DNA of 64,000 nucleotides, taken from Paenibacillus sp. FSL R7-0204 (lineage in GTDB: Bacteria > Bacillota > Bacilli > Paenibacillales > Paenibacillaceae). Within the stretch, counting starts at the first letter, position 1, and each line of letters begins with the position of its first letter. The stretch is from assembly GCF_038002225.1 (NCBI RefSeq), contig NZ_JBBOCA010000001.1, positions 4,774,001 through 4,838,000 on the forward strand. The letters are read 5' to 3'. Of the stretch, positions 54,417 through 62,916 are shown one piece after another. Position numbers and translations under genes: made by a program. Under the pieces are notes generated by a model that searched no databases, was not told the DNA's origin, and saw nothing but the letters and a program-made list of their open reading frames with translations.

Positions 54417-56336
54417 TCACTGGTTCCATTCAATATAATCCACATAGGCATCCCAGCTTCCATTGTCCGTGGTTACGACCAGCTTGACCTCCTGATTGCC
54501 GGTGGCATGGGCCACATTGGTCAACGTCTGTACCGAGGGCGTTGTTCCGCTGAAATTGAAGGAGCCAACGTTCACTCCGCCGATCAGCAGATCCACCCGC
54601 GCCGTAGAGGAATTGTTAGAAGCCCCCCGGACCGAGAAGTTATGCGTGCCGTAGGCATAATATTGATTGAACTGAGCAGCGTCATCATTCCCGTACAGCG
54701 CCACTCCGTTAAAAGGGGAAGTGATCTTGCCCGCATAGGTTCCGCTGAGCGTCATGTCCTCCGCTTCCACCTTGCTCACCGGAGGAGGTGTCGTGCCGCC
54801 ATCACCGCCCGTCGAGAACTGCCAGTAATCGAAGTTGAACAAATTGCCGGAACCTGATCCGGTGAAGACCAGATAGAGCCTGTGCACCCCTGTCGCATTA
54901 CTGACCGTGGTCTGCACCTCCTGCCAGGACTGCGCTCCTCCTGTATTAGGAACATTCAGCGTGCCGACCAGCGGGCCGGTTGCGCTGTCGAGCCGGATTT
55001 CGATCCGCCCGCCGCCTGTGGCTGAAGCCACATTCGCCTTGAAGCTGGAAGCGCCGGAGCCGAAATCGGCATTGCCCACGGCAACCCAGTCTCCATTGTT
55101 AATATTGGTCACATTCATATTGCTGACAGGACCGCCCGCAGCCTGCGTACGTTCCGTTGTAATGCCCGCGTTCCAGCCGATCGTCTCGGCTTCGACTCTG
55201 TTATATGGATTCAGATTGGAAATCTGGGCGATGCCCGCCATGTCTCCCTGAACCTCCTGGATGGTTCCGTTCGCATTATGGACCAGCTTGTTGATATGCG
55301 GAGAACGGTAGCCTTTGCCGTCACCGAGGACAGCCTTCGCCACAGTCTGAGCGTGATAGACTACATACCATTGGTTGTTGAAGTTAAATACCGCATGGTG
55401 GTTGTTGCCGCCTACCCCGAAGAAGGTGTAAGGATTCTTCAGGAAATGTCCGGTGTACGTAAAAGGTCCCATCGGACTGTTGCTGACCATATACCCGATT
55501 TCACCTGCCGGATAGGCAGCCGGGTGCGTACCGGAGAAGTTGAAGCAATACGAGTAATAATATTTGCCGCCGTACTTGTGGATGCCCGAATCCTCGAACA
55601 TATAGGGAGCATCAATAGTGGAGGCGCTTCCAACAATGCTGGTCATATCCGCACCGAGTCTCAGCACGCGGGCTGTCTTGGGACTTGCAACAGATGCAGG
55701 GTCCGAAGTGTTGGGGATGCCCCCGCCCGCATACAGGTAGCCGCTGCCGTCGTCATCGACCAGCACCGCCGGGTCAAACAGCCAGGTCACCCCGGACATT
55801 CCCGGCGTACTGCCTGTCACCAGCGCTTTGCCCAGCGGATCGGACCATGGGCCAATCGGAGAGTTGGCTGTCAGTACCCCGATGCCTGATGCCCCGTTGG
55901 CGAAGTACAGGAAGAACTTGTCCTGTCCGTTGATTTTCTTCACGGCGGCTGAAGGCGCCCAGGAGAGCGAGGCCCATTTGGCAATACCTGCAGAACCGTT
56001 AACATTATTGGCTCCGGCTACCGGGATGGCGCCATGGTCTGTCCAGTTCACCATATCTGCCGAAGAGATGACATTGATTTTGTTCAATGCGCTGAAATCA
56101 TTATCCTTCACGGTTCCGTTGCTGTTATAGACATAGGCATCACTCGACATATAGATATAGACTCTTCCGTTATACGTCAATGCGAAGGGATCGGCACCCA
56201 GTTTGTGGTCCATCAGCGGATTGGAATTTCCCGGCTGTTTGGCTGTGGCATTCCCTGCCGCCTGAGCAGACAGCATAGGCAGACAGCCCAGCAGCAAAAC
56301 AAAGGTCATTGCAAGCACCGAGAGCTTTTTGAACAT
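54417..56336 (-). CDS. xynD: Arabinoxylan arabinofuranohydrolase, GH43-CBM6-CBM36
   Basis: 639 residues from ATG at 56336, 9 bases after GGAGG. Signal peptide FKKLSVLAMTFVLLLGCLPM to AQAA. The GH43 domain (about 35-370) has Asp in HKLGADPFALTY, Asp in WLFDPAVLVDDDG and Glu in PYMFEDSGIHKYGGKYYYSY. A CBM6 spans about 380-505 (NRVEAETIGWNAGI, NFDYWQF), followed by a TTPPP linker and a CBM36 at about 515-639 (KVEAEDMTLSGTYAGKI, WDAYVDYIEWNQ). The layout is that of XynD from P. polymyxa, whose CBM36 binds xylan through calcium. It removes arabinose side chains from xylan. Confidence 0.93.
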   Translation of the reverse strand: MFKKLSVLAMTFVLLLGCLPMLSAQAAGNATAKQPGNSNPLMDHKLGADPFALTYNGRVYIYMSSDAYVYNSNGTVKDNDFSALNKINVISSADMVNWTDHGAIPVAGANNVNGSAGIAKWASLSWAPSAAVKKINGQDKFFLYFANGASGIGVLTANSPIGPWSDPLGKALVTGSTPGMSGVTWLFDPAVLVDDDGSGYLYAGGGIPNTSDPASVASPKTARVLRLGADMTSIVGSASTIDAPYMFEDSGIHKYGGKYYYSYCFNFSGTHPAAYPAGEIGYMVSNSPMGPFTYTGHFLKNPYTFFGVGGNNHHAVFNFNNQWYVVYHAQTVAKAVLGDGKGYRSPHINKLVHNANGTIQEVQGDMAGIAQISNLNPYNRVEAETIGWNAGITTERTQAAGGPVSNMNVTNINNGDWVAVGNADFGSGASSFKANVASATGGGRIEIRLDSATGPLVGTLNVPNTGGAQSWQEVQTTVSNATGVHRLYLVFTGSGSGNLFNFDYWQFSTGGDGGTTPPPVSKVEAEDMTLSGTYAGKITSPFNGVALYGNDDAAQFNQYYAYGTHNFSVRGASNNSSTARVDLLIGGVNVGSFNFSGTTPSVQTLTNVAHATGNQEVKLVVTTDNGSWDAYVDYIEWNQ

Positions 56337-56361
56337 TGGCATTCTCCTCCATAACAATTTG

Positions 56362-56375
56362 TGTAAACCCTTTCA
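56362..56375. promoter_or_regulatory. Possible cre site in the leader of the GH operon
   Basis: TGTAAACCCTTTCA fits the cre consensus except at the conserved central G. It lies 26 bases upstream of the xynD-like start, within the leader, suggesting glucose repression of the secreted enzymes. Confidence 0.35.
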
Positions 56376-56385
56376 ATCGGATGCG

Positions 56386-56406
56386 TTACTTATGCCGGAA
56401 GCTCAC
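56386..56406 (-). CDS. Possible six-codon leader peptide before the GH operon
   Basis: A very strong ribosome site (GGAGGGGAGG, 56410-56419) precedes GTG AGC TTC CGG CAT AAG TAA, a six-codon frame ending about 50 bases before the xynD-like start. No attenuator hairpin is obvious. It may be a real upstream frame or simply a purine-rich stretch. Confidence 0.25.
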   Translation of the reverse strand: MSFRHK

Positions 56407-56538
56407 AATCCTCCCCTCCTATTGAATTACTTGAATGAATCTACTAATATTTGTTATTCGAGATCATCTTAATATACTTCTGCCCAATGAACAATGTAGA
56501 TTTTTGTTTGAAAAGTTGAAATTTTTTGGTTTTTTGTC

Positions 56539-57600
56539 TTAATATTTACGGTTGTTGATCTCCATAGCGGCTAACTCCCGGGTGTATATATCCTCCGGGG
56601 TCACCATCCGCTTCGGCAGAGTCCGGCCAGCCATAATCTCCTTCACGGCCTGCATGAGCAGGGGACCGAGCAGCGGATTACATTCGACCACAGCGTTGAT
56701 GCTGCCCGCCATCATCTGCTCGAATGCCCGCCGCGTCCCGTCCACCGACACAATAATAATATCCTCTCCCGGCACAAGTCCGGCCTCCTTAATAGCCTCT
56801 ACCGCGCCAATTGCCATATCGTCATTATGGGAATAGAGCACCTGCGGCCACTGCTCCTTCGGCTGCTGCAGAAAGGTCTTCATCACTTCATGACCGCCGC
56901 TGCGCGTGAAATCCGCTGGAGCACTGAGGGTAATCTGCAGGTTCAGCTGATCGTCAAGCATCTTGCGGAACCCGCGCCCGCGGTCGATGGACGGCGTTGA
57001 GCCTACGGTTCCCTGCAATTCGGCAATGCGGATCTCCCCGTTGTGATGGCGCATCTTGTCCCTAACATACTTGGCAGCCTTCACTCCTTCTTCATAGAAG
57101 TCAGAGCCGATGAACGTGACATAGAGCGAGCTGTCCGGTACATTCACTGAACGGTCCAGGATAATCACCGGAATTCCGGCCTGCTTAATCTCCAGCAGAA
57201 TCGGCTCCCAGCCGGTCTGCACCACAGGCGCAATGGCAATCACATCGACTCCGCTGCGGATAAAAGAACGGATGGCTTCGAACTGCTGCTGCTGATCCTG
57301 CTCGGCGTTCTTCAGCAGCAGCGTAATTCCCGCCTCCCCGGCGGCTTCGCGGATCGAGGCGGTGTTCGCTTCCCGCCAGGTACTCTCCGACCCGAGCTGG
57401 GAGAAGCCCAGCACGATTGGCTTGTTGTCAGCGGCGATCTCCGCTGCCGATGGCAGCAGGCCTGTAAGGGCCGCAGGAGAAGGCCCCTGCATTGGCAGCG
57501 CCTGTTGCCCGCCGTTATTCCCGCCACCCGTGCAGCCGCCTGTCAGCATCATTGTTAGGACGAAGAACAACAGCACCAGGCACTCTTTTACCGTTCGCAA
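56539..57600 (-). CDS. Sugar ABC transporter substrate-binding lipoprotein, second paralogue
   Basis: 353 residues from TTG at 57600, 6 bases after GGGGGG. The lipobox is LTGGC (Cys near 23). The type I periplasmic fold starts IVLGFSQLGSESTWREANTA, with SGVDVIAIAPVVQTGWEPIL, ILDRSVNVPDSSLYVTFIGSD and YSHNDDMAIGAVEAI. This matches the YtfQ/GafA galactofuranose-type receptors and is a clear paralogue of the protein encoded at 61607-62647. It lies beyond a strong terminator after the permeases, so it is probably expressed separately from them. Confidence 0.9.
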   Translation of the reverse strand: MRTVKECLVLLFFVLTMMLTGGCTGGGNNGGQQALPMQGPSPAALTGLLPSAAEIAADNKPIVLGFSQLGSESTWREANTASIREAAGEAGITLLLKNAEQDQQQQFEAIRSFIRSGVDVIAIAPVVQTGWEPILLEIKQAGIPVIILDRSVNVPDSSLYVTFIGSDFYEEGVKAAKYVRDKMRHHNGEIRIAELQGTVGSTPSIDRGRGFRKMLDDQLNLQITLSAPADFTRSGGHEVMKTFLQQPKEQWPQVLYSHNDDMAIGAVEAIKEAGLVPGEDIIIVSVDGTRRAFEQMMAGSINAVVECNPLLGPLLMQAVKEIMAGRTLPKRMVTPEDIYTRELAAMEINNRKY

Positions 57601-57657
57601 GCAGATCCCCCCTTCCGTATGATAGCGATTACAATTATATTGCAAGTGGAAACGGCT

Positions 57658-57747
57658 TTGCCTTCCTTTTAAAGGACGGTACCGTTTCGGCGAGAAATAG
57701 AAGGATAATGTATAGCGTGAAACCTATACATTATTATATTTCAAAAA
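57658..57747 (+). repeat. Dispersed 90-bp repeat, family A, copy 2
   Basis: 81 of 90 positions match 22971-23060. Here AATGTATA-N10-TATACATT forms a perfect inverted repeat, whereas copy 1 has two changes in the left arm. The copy lies between the permease terminator and the second binding-protein gene; its minus strand contains a TATAAT, so it might supply a promoter. Confidence 0.85.
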
Positions 57748-57778
57748 AATGGGGAGACAAGTATAATTTGTCTCCCCA
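57742..57778 (-). terminator. Terminator after the sugar permease genes
   Basis: TGGGGAGACAA-N7-TTGTCTCCCCA is a perfect 11-bp stem followed on the minus strand by TTTTTTTGA. It lies 7 bases after the stop of the last permease gene. Confidence 0.9.
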
Positions 57779-57784
57779 CTCTGC

Positions 57785-58753
57785 TTATTCTTTTAAAGTC
57801 AGCCGCCTGGAGCTTAGCACCCGCTGCAGCAGGATGAAGATGAACAGCAGCAGGCCGATGACAATCTTCGTCCACCAGGAGCTGAGTGTGCCCTCGAAGC
57901 TGATAATCGTCTGAATCACACCCTGAATCAGTACCCCGAAGAAGGTACCCAGCACATATCCGACCCCTCCGGTCAGCAGTGTGCCGCCAATGACGACCGC
58001 TGCAATGGTGTCCAGCTCGAAGCCAACGGCATGCAGCCCGTAACCCGACAGCATATAAAAGGTGAACACCACACCTGCCAGCGCCGAGCATAGCCCGCTA
58101 AGCGTATAGACCAGCACCTTGGTTCTCGCCACGGGCAGCCCCATCAGCAGCGCTGACTGCTCACTGCCACCAAGTGCATACACATTGCGTCCGAACCGGG
58201 TATAGTGAGCCGTGAAGATAGCAACTGCTACGACAAGTATAGCGATAACAGCGCTGATGGACAGGAAGCTGCCGCCCGGCAGTGGAATCCGAGTCTGGGC
58301 CATGGCGGTATAGAAGGTATTATCGATAGTAATGGTATCGATGCTGATGACATAGCATAAGCCCCGGGCCAGGAACATTCCGGCCAGTGTGACGATGAAT
58401 GGCTGGATGGCGAAATAATGGATAATCGCTCCCATAATCGTGCCAAATACAGCGCCCATCAGGAGTACCAGCGGGATGACCACGGCGGGCGGCCAGCCCT
58501 GCTGCTGCACGAGGCTCGCCGAGACCATTGTGGATAACGCAATCACAGAGCCGACCGACAGATCGATGCCGCCAGACAGAATAACGAACGACATGCCCAC
58601 CGCCGTGATTAGCAGAAAGGCATTGTCAACCAGCAGATTCATCAGCACCTGAAGGGAGAAGAAGCCGGTGTACCGGAAAGAACCGGCGGTGAACATGACG
58701 ATGAAGAGCAGAATGGTGACAACAATCGGAATATACTTGCGGTTAAGAGACAT
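57785..58753 (-). CDS. Sugar ABC transporter permease (YjfF-like)
   Basis: 322 residues, about nine to ten membrane helices. BPD_transp_2 family motifs are FVILSGGIDLSVGSVIALSTMVSA (near 55), GLCYVISIDTITIDN, VYALGGSEQSALLMGLPV and AAVVIGGTLLTGGVGYVLGTFFGVL. Equivalent to YjfF of the E. coli galactofuranose importer. Its start overlaps the preceding permease stop by 11 bases. It forms a heterodimeric channel with that protein. Confidence 0.92.
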   Translation of the reverse strand: MSLNRKYIPIVVTILLFIVMFTAGSFRYTGFFSLQVLMNLLVDNAFLLITAVGMSFVILSGGIDLSVGSVIALSTMVSASLVQQQGWPPAVVIPLVLLMGAVFGTIMGAIIHYFAIQPFIVTLAGMFLARGLCYVISIDTITIDNTFYTAMAQTRIPLPGGSFLSISAVIAILVVAVAIFTAHYTRFGRNVYALGGSEQSALLMGLPVARTKVLVYTLSGLCSALAGVVFTFYMLSGYGLHAVGFELDTIAAVVIGGTLLTGGVGYVLGTFFGVLIQGVIQTIISFEGTLSSWWTKIVIGLLLFIFILLQRVLSSRRLTLKE

Positions 58754-59783
58754 GACGGCTCATCTCCTTCTCAGCGGGGTAATGCCGCGACTTCCAGCGG
58801 GCGGCAACCGCGGCGCGGAAGGTGTCAGACTGGATCAGGCAGACGGCCAGGACGACACAGGCCTTAACAACCAGCGTAATCTCCGGCGGGACGCCGATCA
58901 TATAGATGGTGGTGGTCAGCGTCTGGATGATCAGCGCTCCGATCACAGTACCGGTCAGATAGAAACGGCCGCCGTTGAGCGACGTCCCGCCGATGACCAC
59001 AGCCAGAATAGCGTCCAGCTCATACCAGAGACCGGCATTGTTGCCGTCAGCGCTGGAGACATTCGAGCTGAGCAGCAGGCCGGCGATGCCGGCGCATAGC
59101 CCGCAGAACACATAGACGGCCAGTATAACTAAGTGGGCACGGATGCCGGACATCTTGCTGGCGGCCGGATTACAGCCCACCGATTCGATGAACAGGCCGA
59201 GGGCCGTCCGCCGGGTAAGCAGCAGGGCAATCACCAGAACCAGCGCTACGACAAAAATAGAGAAGGGCAGCGCAGCAAGTGAACCGGACCCGATATACGC
59301 ATACTTAGTGCTGGTTACCGTAATAATCTGTCCGCCGGTAATGAGCTGGGCGATACCCCTTCCCGCAACCATCAGAATCAGCGTGGCAATAATCGGCTGA
59401 ATCCCGGCCCCGGAGACCAGCAGTCCGTTCCAGGCTCCCAGCATCAGGGACAGGCCTGCGGCCAGCAGCACTGAGGTCAGGATCAGCCCCATACTGTTCT
59501 GATCCGCTCCCCTGCTGATACTCAAGCATGCGATAGCGCCCGAGATGGCTACTATGGAACCGACCGACAGGTCGATCCCCTTGGTAGCGACTACCAGCGT
59601 CATTCCGATAGCTACGAGGATCAGCGGGGCACCGAAGTTCAGTATATCGATCAAGCTGCCGTATAAATGCCCGTCATGGACGGTGATGGAGAAGAAATCC
59701 GGCGAATAACACAGGTTGAACAGCAGCAGCGCAGCCAGTACGCACAGCGGCCAGAATAAATGATGCTTCATTACTACGCTCAT
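58743..59783 (-). CDS. Sugar ABC transporter permease (YtfT-like)
   Basis: 346 residues from ATG at 59783. CUT2 permease motifs are GMTLVVATKGIDLSVGSIVAISGAI (near 60), LGLFIESVGCNPAASKMSGI and LDAILAVVIGGTSLNGGRFYLTGTVIGAL. It contains about nine membrane helices. It begins 7 bases after the ATPase stop, so ATPase and both permeases are coupled. Equivalent to YtfT in the galactofuranose transporter. Confidence 0.92.
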   Translation of the reverse strand: MSVVMKHHLFWPLCVLAALLLFNLCYSPDFFSITVHDGHLYGSLIDILNFGAPLILVAIGMTLVVATKGIDLSVGSIVAISGAIACLSISRGADQNSMGLILTSVLLAAGLSLMLGAWNGLLVSGAGIQPIIATLILMVAGRGIAQLITGGQIITVTSTKYAYIGSGSLAALPFSIFVVALVLVIALLLTRRTALGLFIESVGCNPAASKMSGIRAHLVILAVYVFCGLCAGIAGLLLSSNVSSADGNNAGLWYELDAILAVVIGGTSLNGGRFYLTGTVIGALIIQTLTTTIYMIGVPPEITLVVKACVVLAVCLIQSDTFRAAVAARWKSRHYPAEKEMSRHVS

Positions 59784-59790
59784 GATTGGT

Positions 59791-61302
59791 TCAGCCTCCC
59801 GCAATCGCCTGCATAATCTGCTGCTGGCTCATGTCTTTCTCTGATATTTCCTTCACCTTGCGGCGGTCGCGCAGAATGGCGATCCGGTCGCTGACCCGCA
59901 GCACCTCCTCCAGCTCCGAGGAGATGAACAGGAACGACATTCCCTGCCGGGAGAGCGTCAGCACCAGCTTCTGAATCTCTGCTTTGGCTCCGATGTCTAT
60001 CCCCCGCGTCGGCTCATCGAGGATGAACAACTCCGGCTCCGTCAGCAGCCAGCGGGCCAGCAGCACCTTCTGCTGATTGCCGCCGCTGAGATTCTTGATC
60101 AGGTGATCCGGGCTGGGAGGATTGATATTCAGCATGCGGATGTATTCTCCGGCCAGCTGCTCCTGCCGCCCACGCGAGATCGTCTTGAACATTCCATCCT
60201 TGGCCTGGAGCGCCAGAATAATGTTCTCTCTTACCGTCAGATCGCCGATGATCCCCTCGGTCTTGCGGTTCTCCGAGCAGAAAGCGATCCGCCGTCCTAT
60301 GGCTTCCCGGGGAGAGTGCACCCCGCCGCCAGTTGACGGCAGGATCACTTGCCCGAAGTCCGGCTTGTCGGCACCGAACAACAGGCGTGCCGCCTCCGTC
60401 CGCCCGGAACCCAGCAGCCCGGCCAGTCCGACGACCTCTCCCTTACGGATATTCAGGTCGAACGGCTCGATCCCGCCCCGGCGGCCCAGCCCTTCCGCCC
60501 TCAGCAGCTCATCGCCCAGGCTGTTCTTGTCCTGTGCCGCAAGCGTTGGCAGCTCATCCAGCAGATGAAGCTCCTTGCCGATCATTTTGAGTACGAGATC
60601 CAGGCGGCTTAGCTCGTTCGCCATGTATTCACCGACCAGCTCGCCGCCGCGCAGAATAGTGACCCGGTCGGAGATTTCATACATCTGGTCCAGAAAATGC
60701 GTCACAAACAGGATCGACAGCCCCTCCTGCTGAAGCTTCCTCATAATACGGAACAGCTGATCCACTTCGTTCTGATCCAGGCTTGAGGTCGGCTCATCCA
60801 GAATCAGCACCTTCGCCGAGATATTCAGCGCTCTGGCTATGGCAACCAATTGCTGAACTGCAACAGAGTAGCTCTGCAGGGGAAGAGTGACGTCAATGTT
60901 CAGATTCATCCGTTCCCGGAGCAGCTCCGCGGCCCGCAGGTTCATCTGCTTCCACTGGATGCAGCCGAACCGCCGCGGCTCCCGGCCGATGAAAATATTC
61001 TCGGCCACGGTCAGGTTGGGGCACAGATTCACCTCCTGATACACGGTGCTGATGCCCGCAGCCTGCGATTCCTGCGGGCTGCGCATGGAGATGGCTGTGC
61101 CCTCCATTTCCACAAGGCCTTCATCAATTGAATAGACGCCGGTCAGCACCTTGATCAAGGTGGATTTACCGGCGCCATTCTCGCCCATCAAGGCATGCAC
61201 CTCGCCGGGGAACAGGCGCAGACTCACATCTGTCAGGGCTTTCACCCCCGGAAACCGTTTATGTATCCGGGTCATTTGCAGTATGGGCTGCTGTGTGCTC
61301 AT
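59791..61302 (-). CDS. Sugar ABC transporter ATP-binding protein (YtfR-like, two nucleotide-binding domains)
   Basis: 503 residues. Domain 1 has Walker A GENGAGKSTLI (near 38) and Walker B VLILDEPTSSLD. Domain 2 (about 265-503) has a degenerate Walker A (GLLGSGRTEAARLL), the signature NLSGGNQQKVLLARWL and LFILDEPTRGIDIGAK. This fused arrangement is standard for CUT2 importers of ribose, xylose, arabinose or galactofuranose. A stable intercistronic hairpin and a dispersed repeat separate it from the binding-protein gene upstream. Confidence 0.94.
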   Translation of the reverse strand: MSTQQPILQMTRIHKRFPGVKALTDVSLRLFPGEVHALMGENGAGKSTLIKVLTGVYSIDEGLVEMEGTAISMRSPQESQAAGISTVYQEVNLCPNLTVAENIFIGREPRRFGCIQWKQMNLRAAELLRERMNLNIDVTLPLQSYSVAVQQLVAIARALNISAKVLILDEPTSSLDQNEVDQLFRIMRKLQQEGLSILFVTHFLDQMYEISDRVTILRGGELVGEYMANELSRLDLVLKMIGKELHLLDELPTLAAQDKNSLGDELLRAEGLGRRGGIEPFDLNIRKGEVVGLAGLLGSGRTEAARLLFGADKPDFGQVILPSTGGGVHSPREAIGRRIAFCSENRKTEGIIGDLTVRENIILALQAKDGMFKTISRGRQEQLAGEYIRMLNINPPSPDHLIKNLSGGNQQKVLLARWLLTEPELFILDEPTRGIDIGAKAEIQKLVLTLSRQGMSFLFISSELEEVLRVSDRIAILRDRRKVKEISEKDMSQQQIMQAIAGG

Positions 61303-61336
61303 AGCTATATCCGCTCCTTATTCTCCATAGACAACC

Positions 61337-61364
61337 GCTCCGGCGGTTCAAGGACCGCCGGAGC
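61337..61364. other. Intercistronic hairpin between binding-protein and ATPase genes
   Basis: GCTCCGGCGGT-N6-ACCGCCGGAGC is a perfect 11-bp GC-rich stem without a T-run on the minus strand. Such hairpins commonly protect the upstream binding-protein mRNA and lower expression of the downstream transporter genes. Confidence 0.75.
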
Positions 61365-61438
61365 AAGTTTTCTACCCGACTTACTGCTATATAAAACGCA
61401 CTTAAGGTTTGAACTCGAAGCTTGGTCGTCACTGCGGT

Positions 61439-61560
61439 GAACATTTGGACTTCCGGCCGCTGTTGTCAACAGATTTCTTGATTTAATCCGCTCTTCGCGG
61501 TTGAAATCCGTTGACAAAGGCGGACGCTGCCGCTCCTCCAGTTCCAAATTTCCCCTCCGC
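61439..61560 (+). repeat. Dispersed 122-bp repeat, family B, copy 2
   Basis: About 83 percent identical by hand alignment to 37889-38010 and in the same plus-strand orientation. Here it is intergenic, within the 304-bp spacer between the first binding protein and the ATPase of the sugar importer. Part of that spacer is also the GC-rich hairpin at 61337-61364. Confidence 0.85.
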
Positions 61561-61606
61561 TTCTTTTTGCTTTTCGTTAATTTCTTTAGTGTGTCTTATA
61601 TAGTAT

Positions 61607-62647
61607 TTAATACTGGCGGCTAGGCAAAGCTTCCTTGGCCTGCTCGGAAGTGAAGGTGGTCTCCTCGGTCACGATCCGGGCCTCTACCGGCTTGCCGTCG
61701 ACCACATCTTTAACTACCTGCATCAGCTGAGGTCCAAGCAGCGGGTTGCACTCAACGATGAAGTTGATTTTACCTTCACTGGCTGCCTGCATGCCGTCCT
61801 TCACGGCATCGACAGAGATGATCTTGATATCCTGGCCCGGCTTCAGGCCTGCTGCTTCAATCGCCTGAATCGCCCCCAGCGCCATATCGTCGTTATGGGC
61901 ATACAGCACATCGATATCCTTATTGGCCTTCAGGAAGGCCTGCATGACTTCCTTGCCCTTGGCGCGGGTGAAGTCGCCGGTCTGTGAAGCAATGACCTTG
62001 AGGTGCGGGTTATCCTTAATGGTCTCAGCGAAGCCTGCCATCCGGTCATTGGCCGGAGCAGAGCCTGTAGTTCCCTGCAGCTCCACAATATTAACGTCCT
62101 CTGAGGCATCCTTATACTGCTCGGTCAGCCACTTCCCTGCCTTGCGGCCTTCTTCCACGAAATCGGAGCCCAGGAAGGTAACATACAGTGAGGTATCCTT
62201 GGAATCCACCGCACGGTCTGTCAGAACAACCGGGATGCCCGCAGCCTTAGCCTCCTTCAGCACCGTATCCCAGCCGGATTCTACTACCGGAGAGAAGGAG
62301 ATGACATCGACCTTTTGCTGGATAAAAGAACGCAGTGCCTTAATCTGATTCTCCTGCTTCTGCTGGGCATCCGAGAATTTCAGCGTGTAGCCTGCTTCCT
62401 TGGCTGAATCCTGAATGGACTTCGTATTCGCGCTGCGCCAGCCGCTCTCCGCCCCAACCTGTGAGAAGCCGAGCGTGATGTCCTTGGCCTCTTTGGTGGC
62501 ATTTGCCGCCGGCGCCTTCGTTGCTGCACTGTCTGTCTTACCCGCATCCGCCGCCGTGTTCCCGCCGTTATTGCTGCTGCATGCCCCTAACAGGGTCATG
62601 GACAGGGTCAGGGCCAGCACAGCCCCCACTTTTCCAAGCTTCTTCAT
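61607..62647 (-). CDS. Sugar ABC transporter substrate-binding lipoprotein (YtfQ-like)
   Basis: 346 residues. Lipoprotein signal KKLGKVGAVLALTLSMTLLGAC with Cys near 23, then a Thr/Ala/Lys linker. The receptor domain (about 57-346) has ITLGFSQVGAESGWRSANTK, VDVISFSPVVESGWDTVL, VLTDRAVDSKDTSLYVTFLG and YAHNDDMALGAIQAIEAAG. Similar to the galactofuranose receptor YtfQ. The arabinoxylan enzymes nearby suggest it may bind a pentofuranose such as arabinofuranose; that is inference. AGGAG precedes the ATG. Confidence 0.92.
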   Translation of the reverse strand: MKKLGKVGAVLALTLSMTLLGACSSNNGGNTAADAGKTDSAATKAPAANATKEAKDITLGFSQVGAESGWRSANTKSIQDSAKEAGYTLKFSDAQQKQENQIKALRSFIQQKVDVISFSPVVESGWDTVLKEAKAAGIPVVLTDRAVDSKDTSLYVTFLGSDFVEEGRKAGKWLTEQYKDASEDVNIVELQGTTGSAPANDRMAGFAETIKDNPHLKVIASQTGDFTRAKGKEVMQAFLKANKDIDVLYAHNDDMALGAIQAIEAAGLKPGQDIKIISVDAVKDGMQAASEGKINFIVECNPLLGPQLMQVVKDVVDGKPVEARIVTEETTFTSEQAKEALPSRQY

Positions 62648-62700
62648 ATCTCCTTATTCCTCCCCCTTGACGTTCACCTTGTTCCGGTGTTGTGCCCATT

Positions 62701-62727
62701 ATAGAACGCTTACAGAAGAGCATTATA
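62701..62727 (-). promoter_or_regulatory. -10 element and possible cre site of the sugar importer operon
   Basis: Minus-strand TATAAT (62722-62727) is followed by TGTAAGCGTTCTAT (62701-62714), which fits the cre consensus except for one C. No good -35 is seen, suggesting activator dependence, plausibly on the two-component system whose kinase is encoded divergently. Confidence 0.5.
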
Positions 62728-62916
62728 CGGGCAGCCTTTGGCGTTTACTTTCTAATTTTGGGTTTATTCCCTCCGAATAGGTATTTTGGTGTACTTTTTT
62801 ATTCAAAAGGTGGATATTTTGTTTGCGCTTTCTTTTTTGTTTCGGTATTCCAATATTTGTTATAAAATAGAGTTAGGACCGGCATCTACTCTACTTGTGA
62901 AAGGGAATTCCCGATA

